64,000 nt of DNA from Streptomyces sp. WM6378 (GCF_001279695.1 NZ_LGDD01000001.1:1-64000); one strand, 5' to 3'; numbered from the stretch's first letter, positions 8,635 through 18,632 are shown. Made by a program: numbers and translations. Notes: a model not told the origin generated them from the sequence alone.

Positions 8635-9450
8635 GTGGCAGGAGTGGCACGCCGCCGCCTCGACGCCGAGCTGGTGCGCCGGAAACTCGCGCGGTCGCGG
8701 GAGCACGCCGCCCAGCTGATTGCCGCGGGGCGGGTGAGCGTCGGCAAGACCGTCGCCACCAAGTCCGCCACTCAGGTCGAGACCGCCGCCGCGATCGTGG
8801 TGGTGGACGACGACAGTGATCCGGACTACGTCTCGCGCGGTGGGCACAAGCTCGCCGGTGCCTTCGCGGCCTTCGTTCCGCAGGGGCTTGAGATCGAGGG
8901 CCGCCGGGCGCTCGACGCAGGCGCCTCCACCGGCGGCTTCACCGATGTGCTGCTGCGCGCCGGAGCCGGGCACGTGGTCGCCGTCGACGTCGGCTACGGA
9001 CAGCTCGCCTGGTCCCTTCAGAGTGACGACAGGGTCACCGTGAAGGACCGCACGAACGTACGCGAGTTGACGCTCGACGACATCGACGGGCAGCCCGCCG
9101 ACATCGTCGTGGGCGACCTCTCCTTCATCGCGCTCGGCCTGGTCCTGCCCGCCCTCGTGCGCTGCTCGGCGCCCGACGCGGACCTGGTCCTCATGGTCAA
9201 GCCGCAGTTCGAGATCGGCAAGGAACGGCTCGGGAGCGGCGGCGTCGTGCGCAGCCCCGAGCTGCGGGCCGAGACCGTACGGACGGTGGCGGCCCAGGCG
9301 GCCACGCTCGGCCTCGGGGTCCTCGGGGTCACCGCGAGCCCGCTGCCCGGGCCCTCCGGCAACGTCGAGTACTTTCTGTGGCTGCGGGCCGGGGCGCCCG
9401 CGCTCGATCCCGCGGACGTGGAGCGCGCAGTGGCGGAGGGACCTCGTTGA
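8635..9450 (+). CDS. tlyA: TlyA family rRNA 2'-O-methyltransferase
   Basis: 271 residues. An S4 RNA-binding domain (residues ~6-65, RLDAELVRRKLARSREHAAQLIAAGRVSVG) precedes an FtsJ/RrmJ-type methyltransferase with SAM motif LDAGASTGGFTD. Mycobacterial TlyA methylates 2'-OH of cytidines in 16S and 23S rRNA, which affects capreomycin sensitivity. The same role is expected here. GTG 8635 has an AGGAG ~11 bases upstream; GTG 8644 is an alternative. It overlaps nadK by four bases. Confidence 0.93.
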   Translation: MAGVARRRLDAELVRRKLARSREHAAQLIAAGRVSVGKTVATKSATQVETAAAIVVVDDDSDPDYVSRGGHKLAGAFAAFVPQGLEIEGRRALDAGASTGGFTDVLLRAGAGHVVAVDVGYGQLAWSLQSDDRVTVKDRTNVRELTLDDIDGQPADIVVGDLSFIALGLVLPALVRCSAPDADLVLMVKPQFEIGKERLGSGGVVRSPELRAETVRTVAAQAATLGLGVLGVTASPLPGPSGNVEYFLWLRAGAPALDPADVERAVAEGPR

Positions 9451-10376
9451 GCTCGTCGGAGAACAACCCGGAGAACAGCACGGCGGCACGCACCGTATTC
9501 CTGCTCGCGCACACCGGAAGGCCGGCCGCCATCCGCAGCGCGGAGCTGGTCGTACGGGGCCTGCTGCGCAGCGGCATCGGCGTACGCGTGCTGCGGGCGG
9601 AGGCTGCCGATCTGCCGCTGCCCGCCGAGGCGGAGATCGTCGAGGACGCCACCCCCGAGTGCCTGGACGCCTGCGAACTGCTCATCGTCCTCGGCGGTGA
9701 CGGCACCCTGCTGCGCGGCGCCGAGCTCGCCCGGGCGTCCGGCGTGCCGATGCTCGGGGTGAACCTCGGCCGCGTCGGCTTCCTCGCGGAGGCCGAGCGC
9801 GACGACCTCGACAAGGTCGTCGACCGGGTCGTGACACGGGCCTACGAGGTCGAGGAGCGGATGACCCTCGATGTCGTCGTGCACAACAACGGTGACGTGG
9901 TGCACGAGGACTGGGCCCTCAACGAGGCGGCCGTCCAGAAGGTCTCGCCCGAGCGGATGCTGGAAGTCGTCCTGGAGATCGACGGCCGTCCGGTGACCGG
10001 GTTCGGCTGCGACGGCATCGTCTGTGCCACCCCGACCGGCTCGACCGCGTACGCCTTCTCGGCCGGCGGGCCCGTGGTGTGGCCCGAGGTCGAGGCGCTG
10101 CTCATGGTGCCGATCAGCGCGCACGCGCTGTTCGCCAAGCCCCTGGTCACTTCGCCCACCTCGGTGCTCGCCGTCGAGGTGCAGCCGCACACGCCGCACG
10201 GTGTGCTGTGGTGCGACGGGCGCCGCACGGTCGAACTCCCTTCGGGCGCGCGGGTGGAGGTGCGGCGAGGGGCCGTTCCGGTACGGCTCGCCCGGCTGCA
10301 CCACGCCTCGTTCACCGACCGGCTCGTCGCCAAGTTTGCCCTGCCGGTGTCGGGTTGGCGCGGCGCGCCGCACTGA
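9447..10376 (+). CDS. nadK: NAD kinase
   Basis: 309 residues. The GGDGTLLRGAE motif (residue ~83), the NEAAV helix, and TPTGSTAYAFSAGGP are the NAD kinase signatures. It phosphorylates NAD to NADP in the cytosol. TTG 9447 overlaps the tlyA stop (TTGA), giving translational coupling. In many actinobacteria recN follows directly; here an inverted permease gene intervenes. Confidence 0.95.
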   Translation: MSSSENNPENSTAARTVFLLAHTGRPAAIRSAELVVRGLLRSGIGVRVLRAEAADLPLPAEAEIVEDATPECLDACELLIVLGGDGTLLRGAELARASGVPMLGVNLGRVGFLAEAERDDLDKVVDRVVTRAYEVEERMTLDVVVHNNGDVVHEDWALNEAAVQKVSPERMLEVVLEIDGRPVTGFGCDGIVCATPTGSTAYAFSAGGPVVWPEVEALLMVPISAHALFAKPLVTSPTSVLAVEVQPHTPHGVLWCDGRRTVELPSGARVEVRRGAVPVRLARLHHASFTDRLVAKFALPVSGWRGAPH

Positions 10377-10397
10377 CCGGTCAGCGCGCGGCGGGCC

Positions 10398-11750
10398 TCA
10401 GGACGCGGCCAGTGTCCTGATCGCCCGCCTGCGCAGCGCCGACCGCACGGGTATCCCCGTGGCCAGCAGGGTCAGGACCAGCGTGCCGCCCGCCATGGCG
10501 AGCGCGGTCGGCCACGGCAGGTACGGGATCCACGAGCCGAACGCGGCCGTCAGCATCGGGGCCAGGGTCGCGAGCGCGACCACCGCGCCGAGCACCAGGG
10601 CCGTGGCCGCGACGATGCCCGCCTCCCAGGCCGCCATCGAGCGGACCTGGCCCGGCAGGGTGCCGACCACCCGGAGCAGGGCTATGTCGCGGCGCCGCTC
10701 GAAGGAGATCATCGCCAGGGTGTTGGCCGCGGCGATCGCGGCGAAGCCGGCGTAGAGACCGGTGCCGAAGTAGTCCAGCCAGACCTCGCCCGCGCTGCCC
10801 GACGAACCCGTGTAGTGGGCCGCCGTCGTGTGCATCGCGATCTTGGTGAGTCCGAAGCCGGTGACCAGGACCAGCGGCACCACGGCGGCCGAGAAGCGGC
10901 GCGGCTGCGAGCGGACGTTGAGCATCGCCAGGCGTGCGCTGCCGCCGAGCCGGCGGGCCGGCGCCGAGACGAGCCGGGCGGCCGGGCCGACCACCTTCGG
11001 ACCGAGCAGCCCCGCCCCGACGCAGAACAGCAGCAGCACGAGGAACGACGCCTGCGCCGCGTCGTCGGACGACTGGTGGGCCAGCGAGACCGACAGGGCG
11101 CCGCCGCCCGCCACCGCGATCACACCGAGCGGAGCCCGGACCCTGCCGAGCCCGCGCCGGCCCGCCGACGCCTCGTCCAAGGCCCGTGCCGGGCGCAGCA
11201 TCGAGAAGCGCAGCGAGGCGAGGAACGCGGCGAGCGCCGAGGTCACCACGGCGACCGCCAGACACACGGGCAGCGCGAACCACGTGAAGCGGTACGCCAC
11301 CTCGGCCGGGACGAGCCCGTGGTCGCGCAGCCCCGCGAACCAGACCCGGCTCAACAGGCCACCGCCGAGCAGGAACCCGGCCAGCGCGGCCGGCGCCGCG
11401 GCGGCCACCGCCTGGACCACCACGGCCCGCCGCACCTGCCGGGGCCGGGCGCCGATGGCCCGCACCAGCGCGAGCTCGCGGTGCTGCTGGGCCACCGCGG
11501 TGCCCATCGTCGAGGCGATCACGAAGATCGACATGTAGATGGAGCCGATGAGCATCACGACCGCCATGTCGCCGATGTCGTTCGCCGCGAGCGCGCCGCG
11601 TGCCTGCGCGGACAGTCCCTTTGTCGACGTGCTGACCAGGAGGGTCAGCGACGCGCTCACCACGGTCGCGGCGAACAGCGCGGCCACGAACGTCCCGACG
11701 AAGGCCGGGCGGTGGCCGCGCAGGGCGGAGTGGGCCAGTCCTGTGCTCAT
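10398..11750 (-). CDS. FtsX-like ABC transporter permease, no adjacent ATPase
   Basis: 450 residues from ATG 11750, with two FtsX/MacB-type halves. Each half has the coupling motif in which a basic helix follows a membrane segment: HRELALVRAIGARPRQVRRAV near residue 90 and RRRDIALLRVVGTLPGQVRSM near residue 355. Such proteins partner a LolD/MacB-type ATPase, and none is encoded in the vicinity. It lies on the minus strand between nadK and recN. Substrate unknown; lipids, peptides or cell-wall regulation are all possible for the family. Confidence 0.85.
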   Translation of the reverse strand: MSTGLAHSALRGHRPAFVGTFVAALFAATVVSASLTLLVSTSTKGLSAQARGALAANDIGDMAVVMLIGSIYMSIFVIASTMGTAVAQQHRELALVRAIGARPRQVRRAVVVQAVAAAAPAALAGFLLGGGLLSRVWFAGLRDHGLVPAEVAYRFTWFALPVCLAVAVVTSALAAFLASLRFSMLRPARALDEASAGRRGLGRVRAPLGVIAVAGGGALSVSLAHQSSDDAAQASFLVLLLFCVGAGLLGPKVVGPAARLVSAPARRLGGSARLAMLNVRSQPRRFSAAVVPLVLVTGFGLTKIAMHTTAAHYTGSSGSAGEVWLDYFGTGLYAGFAAIAAANTLAMISFERRRDIALLRVVGTLPGQVRSMAAWEAGIVAATALVLGAVVALATLAPMLTAAFGSWIPYLPWPTALAMAGGTLVLTLLATGIPVRSALRRRAIRTLAAS

Positions 11751-11906
11751 GCGTCAAGCCTGGCGGGCGGGGTGGTGCCAGGACCATCCGGCAGGCCCCA
11801 TGATCTTGCTGAGGTTTTCCCCCGCACCGCCGGTTCGGGCACCACGAGAGGGTGACGGGCCGGGGGGCGTCGCACACTGGGCTGTGGACCTCGTAAGGTC
11901 GTGTCC

Positions 11907-13637
11907 GTGTTGGAGGAGATGCGGATACGGTCGCTCGGGGTCATCGACGACGCTGTCGTGGAGCTTTCGCCCGGTTTCACCGCGGTGACCGGCGAGACCG
12001 GCGCGGGCAAGACCATGGTCGTCACCAGCCTGGGGCTGCTGCTCGGCGGACGTGCCGACCCCGCGTTGGTGCGGATCGGCGCCAAGGCGGCGGTCGTCGA
12101 GGGGCGGATCGCGCTGCGGCCCGGCACCTCGGCGGGGCTGCGGGCCGAGGAGGCCGGGGCCGAGCTCGACGACGGCGCGCTGCTCGTGAGCCGTACCGTT
12201 TCGGCGGAGGGCCGCTCGCGGGCGTTCCTCGGCGGCCGGTCGGTGCCGGTCGGGGTGCTCGCCGAACTCGCCGACGAACTCGTCGCGGTGCACGGCCAGA
12301 CCGACCAGCAGGGCCTGCTGCGCCCGGCCCGGCAGCGCGAGGCGCTCGACCGGTACGCCGGTGACGCGGTGGCGGGTCCCCTCGCCAAGTACGCCGGGGC
12401 CTACAAGCGGCTGCGGGCCGTCGCCGTCGAGCTGGAGGAGCTGACCACACGGGCGCGCGAGCGCGCCCAGGAGGCCGATCTGCTGCGGTTCGGTCTCGGC
12501 GAGATCGCCGCCGTCGAGCCGCTGCCCGGCGAGGACGCCGAGCTCGCCGCCGAGGCCGAACGGCTCGGGCACGCCGAGGCGCTCGCCTCCGCGGCGGCAC
12601 TTGCGCACGCGGCCCTGGCCGGCAACCCCGAGGACCCGGAGAGCGTGGACGCCGCGACCCTGGTCGCGGGCGCGCACCGGGCCCTGGAGGCCGTACGCTC
12701 CCACGACCCCGCGCTCGCGGCGCTCGCCGAACGCATCGGCGAGGTCGCGATCCTGCTCGGCGACGTGGCGGGCGAACTCGCCGGATACGCGGACGACCTG
12801 GACGCCGACCCCCTGCGGCTCGCCGCCGTCGAGGAGCGCCGGGCCTCGCTGACCGCCCTGACGCGCAAGTACGGCGAGGACATCACGGCCGTACTCGCCT
12901 GGGCGCAGGACGGGGCCGCGCGGCTCACCGAACTCGACGGCGACGACGACCGGATCGGGGAACTCACCGCCGAGCGGGACGGGCTGCGTGGTGAACTGTC
13001 CGTCCTGGCCCAGGAGTTGACCGACGCCCGCACCGAGGCCGCGGCCCGGTTCGCGGAGGCGGTCACCGCCGAGCTCGCCTCCCTCGCGATGCCGCACGCA
13101 CGGGTGTCGTTCGCGGTCGGCCAGAGTGACGATCCCGAGGGGGTCGAGGTCGGCGGCAGGACGGTGGCGTACGGGCCGACCGGCGCCGACGAGGTCGAGC
13201 TGCTGCTCGCCCCGCACCCCGGCGCGCCGCCCCGGCCCATCGCCAAGGGCGCCTCGGGCGGTGAGCTCTCGCGTGTGATGCTCGCGGTGGAGGTCGTCTT
13301 CGCGGGCACGGACCCGGTGCCGACCTACCTCTTCGACGAGGTCGACGCGGGCGTCGGCGGCAAGGCGGCGGTCGAGATCGGCCGCCGGCTCGCCAAGCTC
13401 GCCAAGTCCGCCCAGGTCGTGGTGGTCACGCACCTGCCGCAGGTGGCGGCGTTCGCCGACCGCCAGCTCCTGGTCGAGAAGACCAACGACGGCACGGTCA
13501 CCCGCTCCGGCGTCACGGTCCTGGAGGGCGAGGACCGGGTGCGCGAGCTGTCGCGCATGCTGGCCGGCCAGGAGGACTCGGAGACGGCCAGGGCGCACGC
13601 GGAGGAACTCCTGGCAACCGCCCGCGCTGACGGATAA
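11907..13637 (+). CDS. recN: DNA repair protein RecN
   Basis: 576 residues. Walker A GETGAGKTM near residue 29, a long coiled-coil middle, the SMC/ABC signature KGASGGELSRVMLA near 447 and Walker B TYLFDEVDAGVGG near 472. RecN is an SMC-like ATPase that acts early in double-strand break repair. AAGG at 11895-11898 favours GTG 11907; GTG 11901, two codons earlier, is an alternative. Confidence 0.95.
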   Translation: MLEEMRIRSLGVIDDAVVELSPGFTAVTGETGAGKTMVVTSLGLLLGGRADPALVRIGAKAAVVEGRIALRPGTSAGLRAEEAGAELDDGALLVSRTVSAEGRSRAFLGGRSVPVGVLAELADELVAVHGQTDQQGLLRPARQREALDRYAGDAVAGPLAKYAGAYKRLRAVAVELEELTTRARERAQEADLLRFGLGEIAAVEPLPGEDAELAAEAERLGHAEALASAAALAHAALAGNPEDPESVDAATLVAGAHRALEAVRSHDPALAALAERIGEVAILLGDVAGELAGYADDLDADPLRLAAVEERRASLTALTRKYGEDITAVLAWAQDGAARLTELDGDDDRIGELTAERDGLRGELSVLAQELTDARTEAAARFAEAVTAELASLAMPHARVSFAVGQSDDPEGVEVGGRTVAYGPTGADEVELLLAPHPGAPPRPIAKGASGGELSRVMLAVEVVFAGTDPVPTYLFDEVDAGVGGKAAVEIGRRLAKLAKSAQVVVVTHLPQVAAFADRQLLVEKTNDGTVTRSGVTVLEGEDRVRELSRMLAGQEDSETARAHAEELLATARADG

Positions 13638-13924
13638 CCCTTGGCGCTCCGGGCGGCCGGCCTCGCCGTGCGCGCCGCCGCGCTGCTCGCCGTGGCCGCC
13701 CGGGCGGAGTCCCGCATTCCGCGCTGAGGGTGTCGCGCTGTCCGTGCCGAACGGCCTGGCGCACGTGTTCGTTCACCCATGGGGGTGTTTCGGGTGCGGC
13801 GATCTTCCCGGCGCGACACGGAAGGAACCCCCGGACGGTCCCGGAACGCCCGTACGGACTGGCATCCTTGGCCGGGAACCACCGACCTCCACCGCCGACT
13901 CGGCCGCTCCGGGAGCCTGTTCAC

Positions 13925-15004
13925 GTGACTCAGCTGCGTACGGTCCAAGTGCTGGGCGGCGGCAGCGCGGGCAGCAGCGCGCATGTCAGGTCGCTCGCGG
14001 CCGGTCTGGTCGCGCGGGGCGTGCGCGTCACCGTCTGCGCGCCCGCCGAACTGGAGCGGGAGTACGACTTCCTCGCCGCCGGGGCTCATTTCGTACCGGT
14101 CTCGCGGCGCGGCGACCCGGCGGCGGTCGGCGCGCTGCGGGCCGCCTGCGCCGACGCGGACGTCGTCCACGCGCACGGGTTGCACGCGGCCGTACGCGCC
14201 GCCCTCGCGCTCCGGGGCCGCAAGGGCGTGCCGCTGGTCGTCACCTGGCACACCCGCTCGCACGCCGAAGGAGCCCGCGGCCAGATCCTGGGCCTGCTCG
14301 AACGCCGGGTCTCGCGGGCCGCGGCCGTGGTCCTCGCCACCTCGTCCGACCTCGTGGACCGGGCGCGCAGCCGCGGTGCGCGGGACGCCCGGCTCGCCGC
14401 GGTCGCCGTCCCCGCGCCCCGCCTTCCGTCCGGGCTCCTCGACGGCAAGGCGCGGGCCGAACTCGGCGCCGTGGACCGGCCGTTGCTGATGGCCGTGGGC
14501 AGCCTCGTCGAACACCGCGGCTACGAGGTGCTCCTGGACGCGGCCCGCACCTGGCGCGATCTCGACCCGGCGCCGCTGCTCGTCATCGCGGGGGAGGGGC
14601 CCGGCCGGGCCGCGCTGCAGCGCCGGATCGAGGTGGAGTCGCTGCCGGTCCGGCTCGTCGGGCGGCGCGACGACATCACCGAGCTGCTCGCGGCCGCCGA
14701 CATCGCGGTCCTGCCCAGCCGCTGGGAGGCCCGCTCGCTGCTCGCCCAGGAGGCGCTGCGCCTCGGCGTGCCGCTGGTCGCGACGGCCGTGGGCGGGGTG
14801 CCGGAGCTGGTGGGGGACGCGGCCCTACTCGTCCCGTACGGCGACGCCGAGGCGCTCGCGGCCGCGGTCGTCCGCCTCCTCGCCGACCCCGAGGCCCGCC
14901 GTGCGCTGGCCGCGGCCGGGCGGGCGCAGGCCGAGAGCTGGCCCACCGAGGACGAAACGGTTGCTCAAGTCCTCGCCGTGTACGACGAGTTGGCGGGTTC
15001 CTAG
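13925..15004 (+). CDS. Glycosyltransferase family 4 protein
   Basis: 359 residues from GTG 13925. N-terminal Rossmann half with a glycine-rich LGGGSAGSSAHVRSLAAGL; C-terminal GT-B half with VGSLVEHRGYEVLLDA, RLVGRRDDITELLAAADIAVLPSRWE and the EALRLGVPLVATAVGGVPELV loop that binds the nucleotide sugar. It is a retaining GT4-like cytosolic enzyme; donor and acceptor are unknown. It is separated from recN by 287 bp containing no convincing gene. It converges on the PucR gene with three bases between stops. Confidence 0.88.
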   Translation: MTQLRTVQVLGGGSAGSSAHVRSLAAGLVARGVRVTVCAPAELEREYDFLAAGAHFVPVSRRGDPAAVGALRAACADADVVHAHGLHAAVRAALALRGRKGVPLVVTWHTRSHAEGARGQILGLLERRVSRAAAVVLATSSDLVDRARSRGARDARLAAVAVPAPRLPSGLLDGKARAELGAVDRPLLMAVGSLVEHRGYEVLLDAARTWRDLDPAPLLVIAGEGPGRAALQRRIEVESLPVRLVGRRDDITELLAAADIAVLPSRWEARSLLAQEALRLGVPLVATAVGGVPELVGDAALLVPYGDAEALAAAVVRLLADPEARRALAAAGRAQAESWPTEDETVAQVLAVYDELAGS

Positions 15005-15007
15005 GCG

Positions 15008-16642
15008 CTAGCCCGCCACGTGCCTGCGGGCCCGCAGCGCGAGCGACAGGGCGAGGACCGTCTGCGGGTCGTCCAGATCCGTGCCGAGGAGGTCCGCGAT
15101 GCGGGCCAGGCGGTTGTACAGGGTCTGCCGGTTGAGATGGAGCTCGCGGGCGGTCTCCGCCTTGCGGCCCGCGTGCGCCAGATAGGTCGCCAGGGTGGGC
15201 AGCAGGGGCGGCCGGGAGGCGCGGTCGTGGGCCTGGAGCGGGCCGATCGCCCGTTCCACGAACGCCGCGAGGTCGGGGTGTTCGCGCAGCCGCCAAAGGA
15301 GCAGGTCGATGTCGAGGCGCCGGGCGTCGTACCAGGGCCGCTCGGGCAGCCCCTGGGCGGCTGCCGCGGTTTCCGCCGCGTGCCGGAGACCGGCGCCCGC
15401 CGCCGCCCAGCCGCCCGCCACCCCCACCACGACCACCGGCTGCGTCCCGGCCCGCGCGCCCATGAGGCCGGCCCGCTCGACGCCCGCCCGCAGGGCCGCC
15501 GCGACCCGGTCGGCCACGGCCGTACGCTCCGACTCCGAGCGCAGCCCGAGCAGCAGCGGCACCCGGCCCTCGACGGGGCGTACGCCGAGCAGGACCGGCA
15601 CGCCCACCGAGGACAGCTCTTCGAGGACCGCCCTCGCGAGGACCGCCCAGTTGCCCGTCGGGGCGAGCTCCGAGGCGAGGCGCATCACCACCGGGAGCAG
15701 CGGCCCCTCGCCGGGTTTGAAGCCGAGGACCTTGGCCTGGCCGGGCGCGTCGTCGGGGGTGATGCGGCCCTCGGCGAGGTCGGTCAGGAAGTCGCCCCGG
15801 CCGCGCGCGGCCAGCTCCTCCTCCTGGCGGGCCTGCATGAGGACGACGGCCAGGATGCCCGCGGCCCGCTCGGCCGCCATCCGGTGCACGGGAAGGAGCG
15901 GCGGGCCGACCGCGAGCAGCGCCAGGCGGGCCCGTACCGCGCCCGCGCCGTGGCCGCCGCCCGGCACGTCCACCAGGACCGCGCCCGTCGGCGGCCCCGA
16001 GGCGCGGGCCTCGCGCTGGCCGCGCAGCCCCTCCCAGACCTGGAGCGGGTCGGCGGCCGCCTCGCCCGCCTCGCACGCCGCGGCGTACAGGAGCTGGCCG
16101 TCGGGGGTCTCCAGGAAGACCGGGTTGGCGGTGAAGTCGGCCAGAATGCCCAGGACTTGAGGGATCCCGCCGCCCCCGAGCAGTGCGCCCGTACACCGCT
16201 GGTGGACTTCCTCGGCGCGTTGGAGCAGGGCGTAGTGGCCGTTGACGATCTCGGTGTGGATCTCCTCGGTCACCGCGACGAACGGCACCTCGCGGTGCAG
16301 TTGGACGAGGGGGAGCCCGGCGGCCCGCGCGGTCTCCACGATGGTGGCCGGCAGCCGGGCGAAGCGCGGGCCGAGTTCCACGACGAGGGCCGCGATGCCC
16401 CGGTCCGCGAGCCTGCGTACGAAGGCGCGCTGCTCGGCGGGGCGGGTGCCGAGGCCGAGCCCGGTGGTCAGGAGCAGCTCGCCGCCCTTGAGCAGCGAGG
16501 CGATGTTGGGCACCTCGCCGGCGTGCACCCAGCGCACCGTGCGCTGGAGCCGCTCGGCGCCCGCCACGACCTCCGGGAGGCCGCCGCGCAGCCCCGGCAG
16601 CTCAAGCGCGCGCTGCACGGTGATCCCGCCCTGCGTGTCCAC
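15008..16642 (-). CDS. PucR family transcriptional regulator
   Basis: 544 residues. The N-terminal PucR domain (VQRALELPGLRGGLPEVVAG, VPNIASLLKGGELLLTTGLGL) is followed by a GGDEF-like region and a C-terminal helix-turn-helix with YLAHAGRKAETARELHLNRQTLYNRLARIADLLGTDL. Relatives control purine catabolism, GABA or alanine dehydrogenase genes. GTG 16642 has a GAGGTGG about five bases upstream. The target is unknown; ald lies 8 kb away and is one candidate. Confidence 0.9.
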   Translation of the reverse strand: MDTQGGITVQRALELPGLRGGLPEVVAGAERLQRTVRWVHAGEVPNIASLLKGGELLLTTGLGLGTRPAEQRAFVRRLADRGIAALVVELGPRFARLPATIVETARAAGLPLVQLHREVPFVAVTEEIHTEIVNGHYALLQRAEEVHQRCTGALLGGGGIPQVLGILADFTANPVFLETPDGQLLYAAACEAGEAAADPLQVWEGLRGQREARASGPPTGAVLVDVPGGGHGAGAVRARLALLAVGPPLLPVHRMAAERAAGILAVVLMQARQEEELAARGRGDFLTDLAEGRITPDDAPGQAKVLGFKPGEGPLLPVVMRLASELAPTGNWAVLARAVLEELSSVGVPVLLGVRPVEGRVPLLLGLRSESERTAVADRVAAALRAGVERAGLMGARAGTQPVVVVGVAGGWAAAGAGLRHAAETAAAAQGLPERPWYDARRLDIDLLLWRLREHPDLAAFVERAIGPLQAHDRASRPPLLPTLATYLAHAGRKAETARELHLNRQTLYNRLARIADLLGTDLDDPQTVLALSLALRARRHVAG

Positions 16643-16769
16643 TGCGCCCACCTCTCGTCCCGCGGGACCCGGAGCCCGACCCCGGGGCGACACCGCTTGC
16701 GCCGGACGCTACCTGCGGTTACGCACCCTGACCCGCTCGTTGTGGCGTACGTCACCCCGATATGCGGAC

Positions 16770-16809
16770 GGGCCGTCTCCGAGAACCCGTGGGAACTCGG
16801 AGACGGCCC
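16770..16809 (-). terminator. Hairpin downstream of the GH15 gene
   Basis: 14-bp perfect stem (16770-16783 and 16796-16809) 17 bases after the GH15 stop on the minus strand. No T-run, as is usual for Streptomyces. Confidence 0.75.
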
Positions 16810-16826
16810 GTGGGCGGGTCCGGCCG

Positions 16827-18632
16827 TCAGCCGCCGTACGCGCCCGAAGCGGTAAGCCGCAGGGCCGTGTCGATCAGCGGAACGTGGCTGAAGGCCTGCG
16901 GGAAGTTGCCGACCTGGCGCTGGAGGTGCGGATCCCACTCCTCCGCGAGCAGCCCCAGGTCGTTGCGCAGGGCCAGGAGCTTCTCGAAGAGCTTGCGGGC
17001 CTCGTCGACCCGGCCGATCATCGCGAGGTCGTCCGCCATCCAGAACGAGCAGGCCAGGAACGCGCCCTCCTCGCCCAACAGGCCGTCCAGGTTCTCCCCG
17101 TCGCCGCCCGTCGTCGGGTAGCGCAGGATGAACCCGTCCGGCGTGGACAGCTCGCGCTGGATCGCCTCGATCGTGCCGATCACGCGCTTGTCGTCCGGCG
17201 GCAGGAAGCCCATCTGCGGGATGAGCAGCAAGGAGGCGTCCAGCTCCTGCGAGCCGTAGGACTGCGTGAAGGTGTTGCGTTCCTTGTCGTAGCCCTTCTC
17301 GCAGACGTCCCGGTGGATGTCGTCGCGCAGCTCGCGCCACTTGTCGAGCGGGCCGTCCGCGTCGCCGGACTCGATGAGCTTGATCGTGCGGTCCACGGCG
17401 ACCCAGGCCATCACCTTGGAGTGCACGAAGTGGCGGCGCGGGCCGCGCACCTCCCAGATCCCCTCGTCCGGCTGGTCCCAGTGGCTCTCCAGGTAGCGGA
17501 TCAGCTTCAGCTGGAGCAGCGAGGCGTAGTCGTTGCGGGCCAGGCCCGTCATGTGCGCCAGGTGCAGCGCCTCGGTGACCTCGCCGTACACGTCGAGCTG
17601 GAGCTGGTGGGCGGCGCCGTTGCCGGCCCGTACCGGCGTCGAGTTCTCGTACCCGGGCAGCCAGTCGAGCTCGGTCTCGCCGAGCTCCCGCTCGCCGGCG
17701 ATCCCGTACATGATCTGGAGGTTCTCGGGGTCGCCCGCGACCGAGCGCAGAAGCCACTCGCGCCAGGCACGGGCCTCCTCGCGGTAGCCGGTGCGCAGCA
17801 GCGAGGACAGGGTGATCGCGGCGTCCCGCAGCCAGGTGTAGCGGTAGTCCCAGTTGCGCTCGCCGCCGATGTGCTCGGGCAGCGACATCGTGGGGGCGGC
17901 CACGATGCCGCCGGTCGGGGCGTAGGTGAGCGCCTTCAGGGTGATCAGGGAGCGGACCACGGCCTCGCGGTAGGGCCCGTGGTAGGTGCAGTGCTCCACC
18001 CACTCCCGCCAGAAGTCCTCGGTCGCCACCAGGGACGCCTCGGGCTCAGGCAGCGCGGGCTCCTCGCGGTGCGAGGGCTGCCAGCTGATGGTGAACGCGA
18101 CCCGCTCGCCGGGCGAGACCGTGAAGTCGGAGTACGTCGTGAGGTTCTTGCCGTACGTCTCCGCATCGGTGTCCAGCCACACCGAGTCGGGGCCCGCGAC
18201 GGCCACCGTGCGGTTGTCGACCTTGTGCACCCAGGGGGTGATCCGGCCGTAGCTGAACCGCATGCGCAGCATGGAGCGCATCGGGACCCGGCCGCTGACG
18301 CCCTCCACGATGCGGATCAGCTGCGGGGCGCCGTCGCGCGGCGGCATGAAGTCGGTCACCCGGACCGTGCCGCGCGGGGTGTCCCACTCGGATTCCAGGA
18401 TGAGCGAGTCGCCCCGGTAGCGACGGCGGTCGGCCGCCGGTGGCGGTTCCTCGGCACCATGTGCCGGGCCGACCCGCCAGAACCCGTGTTCCTCGGTGCC
18501 GAGCAGTCCGGCGAAGACGGCGTGCGAGTCGAAGCGGGGCAGGCAGAGCCAGTCCGCCGTGCCGTCCCGGCAGACCAGTGCCGCGGTCTGCATGTCTCCG
18601 ATGAGTGCGTAATCCTCGATGCGCCCGGCCAC
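16827..18632 (-). CDS. Glycoside hydrolase family 15 protein (glucoamylase/trehalase-like)
   Basis: 601 residues. N-terminal beta-sandwich opening with AGRIEDYALIGDMQTAALV, then an (alpha/alpha)6 barrel with GERNWDYRYTWLRDAA and, near the end, LLAEEWDPHLQRQVGNFPQAFSHVPLI, which carries the second catalytic carboxylate region. No signal peptide, so it is cytosolic. Mycobacterial proteins of this type are trehalases, so trehalose or an intracellular alpha-glucan is a likely substrate. GTG 18632 has GGAG seven bases upstream; TTG 18638 is an alternative. Confidence 0.88.
   Translation of the reverse strand: MAGRIEDYALIGDMQTAALVCRDGTADWLCLPRFDSHAVFAGLLGTEEHGFWRVGPAHGAEEPPPAADRRRYRGDSLILESEWDTPRGTVRVTDFMPPRDGAPQLIRIVEGVSGRVPMRSMLRMRFSYGRITPWVHKVDNRTVAVAGPDSVWLDTDAETYGKNLTTYSDFTVSPGERVAFTISWQPSHREEPALPEPEASLVATEDFWREWVEHCTYHGPYREAVVRSLITLKALTYAPTGGIVAAPTMSLPEHIGGERNWDYRYTWLRDAAITLSSLLRTGYREEARAWREWLLRSVAGDPENLQIMYGIAGERELGETELDWLPGYENSTPVRAGNGAAHQLQLDVYGEVTEALHLAHMTGLARNDYASLLQLKLIRYLESHWDQPDEGIWEVRGPRRHFVHSKVMAWVAVDRTIKLIESGDADGPLDKWRELRDDIHRDVCEKGYDKERNTFTQSYGSQELDASLLLIPQMGFLPPDDKRVIGTIEAIQRELSTPDGFILRYPTTGGDGENLDGLLGEEGAFLACSFWMADDLAMIGRVDEARKLFEKLLALRNDLGLLAEEWDPHLQRQVGNFPQAFSHVPLIDTALRLTASGAYGG

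Noticed and set aside
7578..8771. 397-codon minus frame crossing several genes and the intergenic repeat
   Set aside because: Pro/Arg-rich shadow that spans unrelated genes on both strands.
13638..13724. 28-codon TTG frame right after recN
   Set aside because: Ala/Arg-rich, no ribosome site, no similarity recognised; probably chance in GC-rich DNA.
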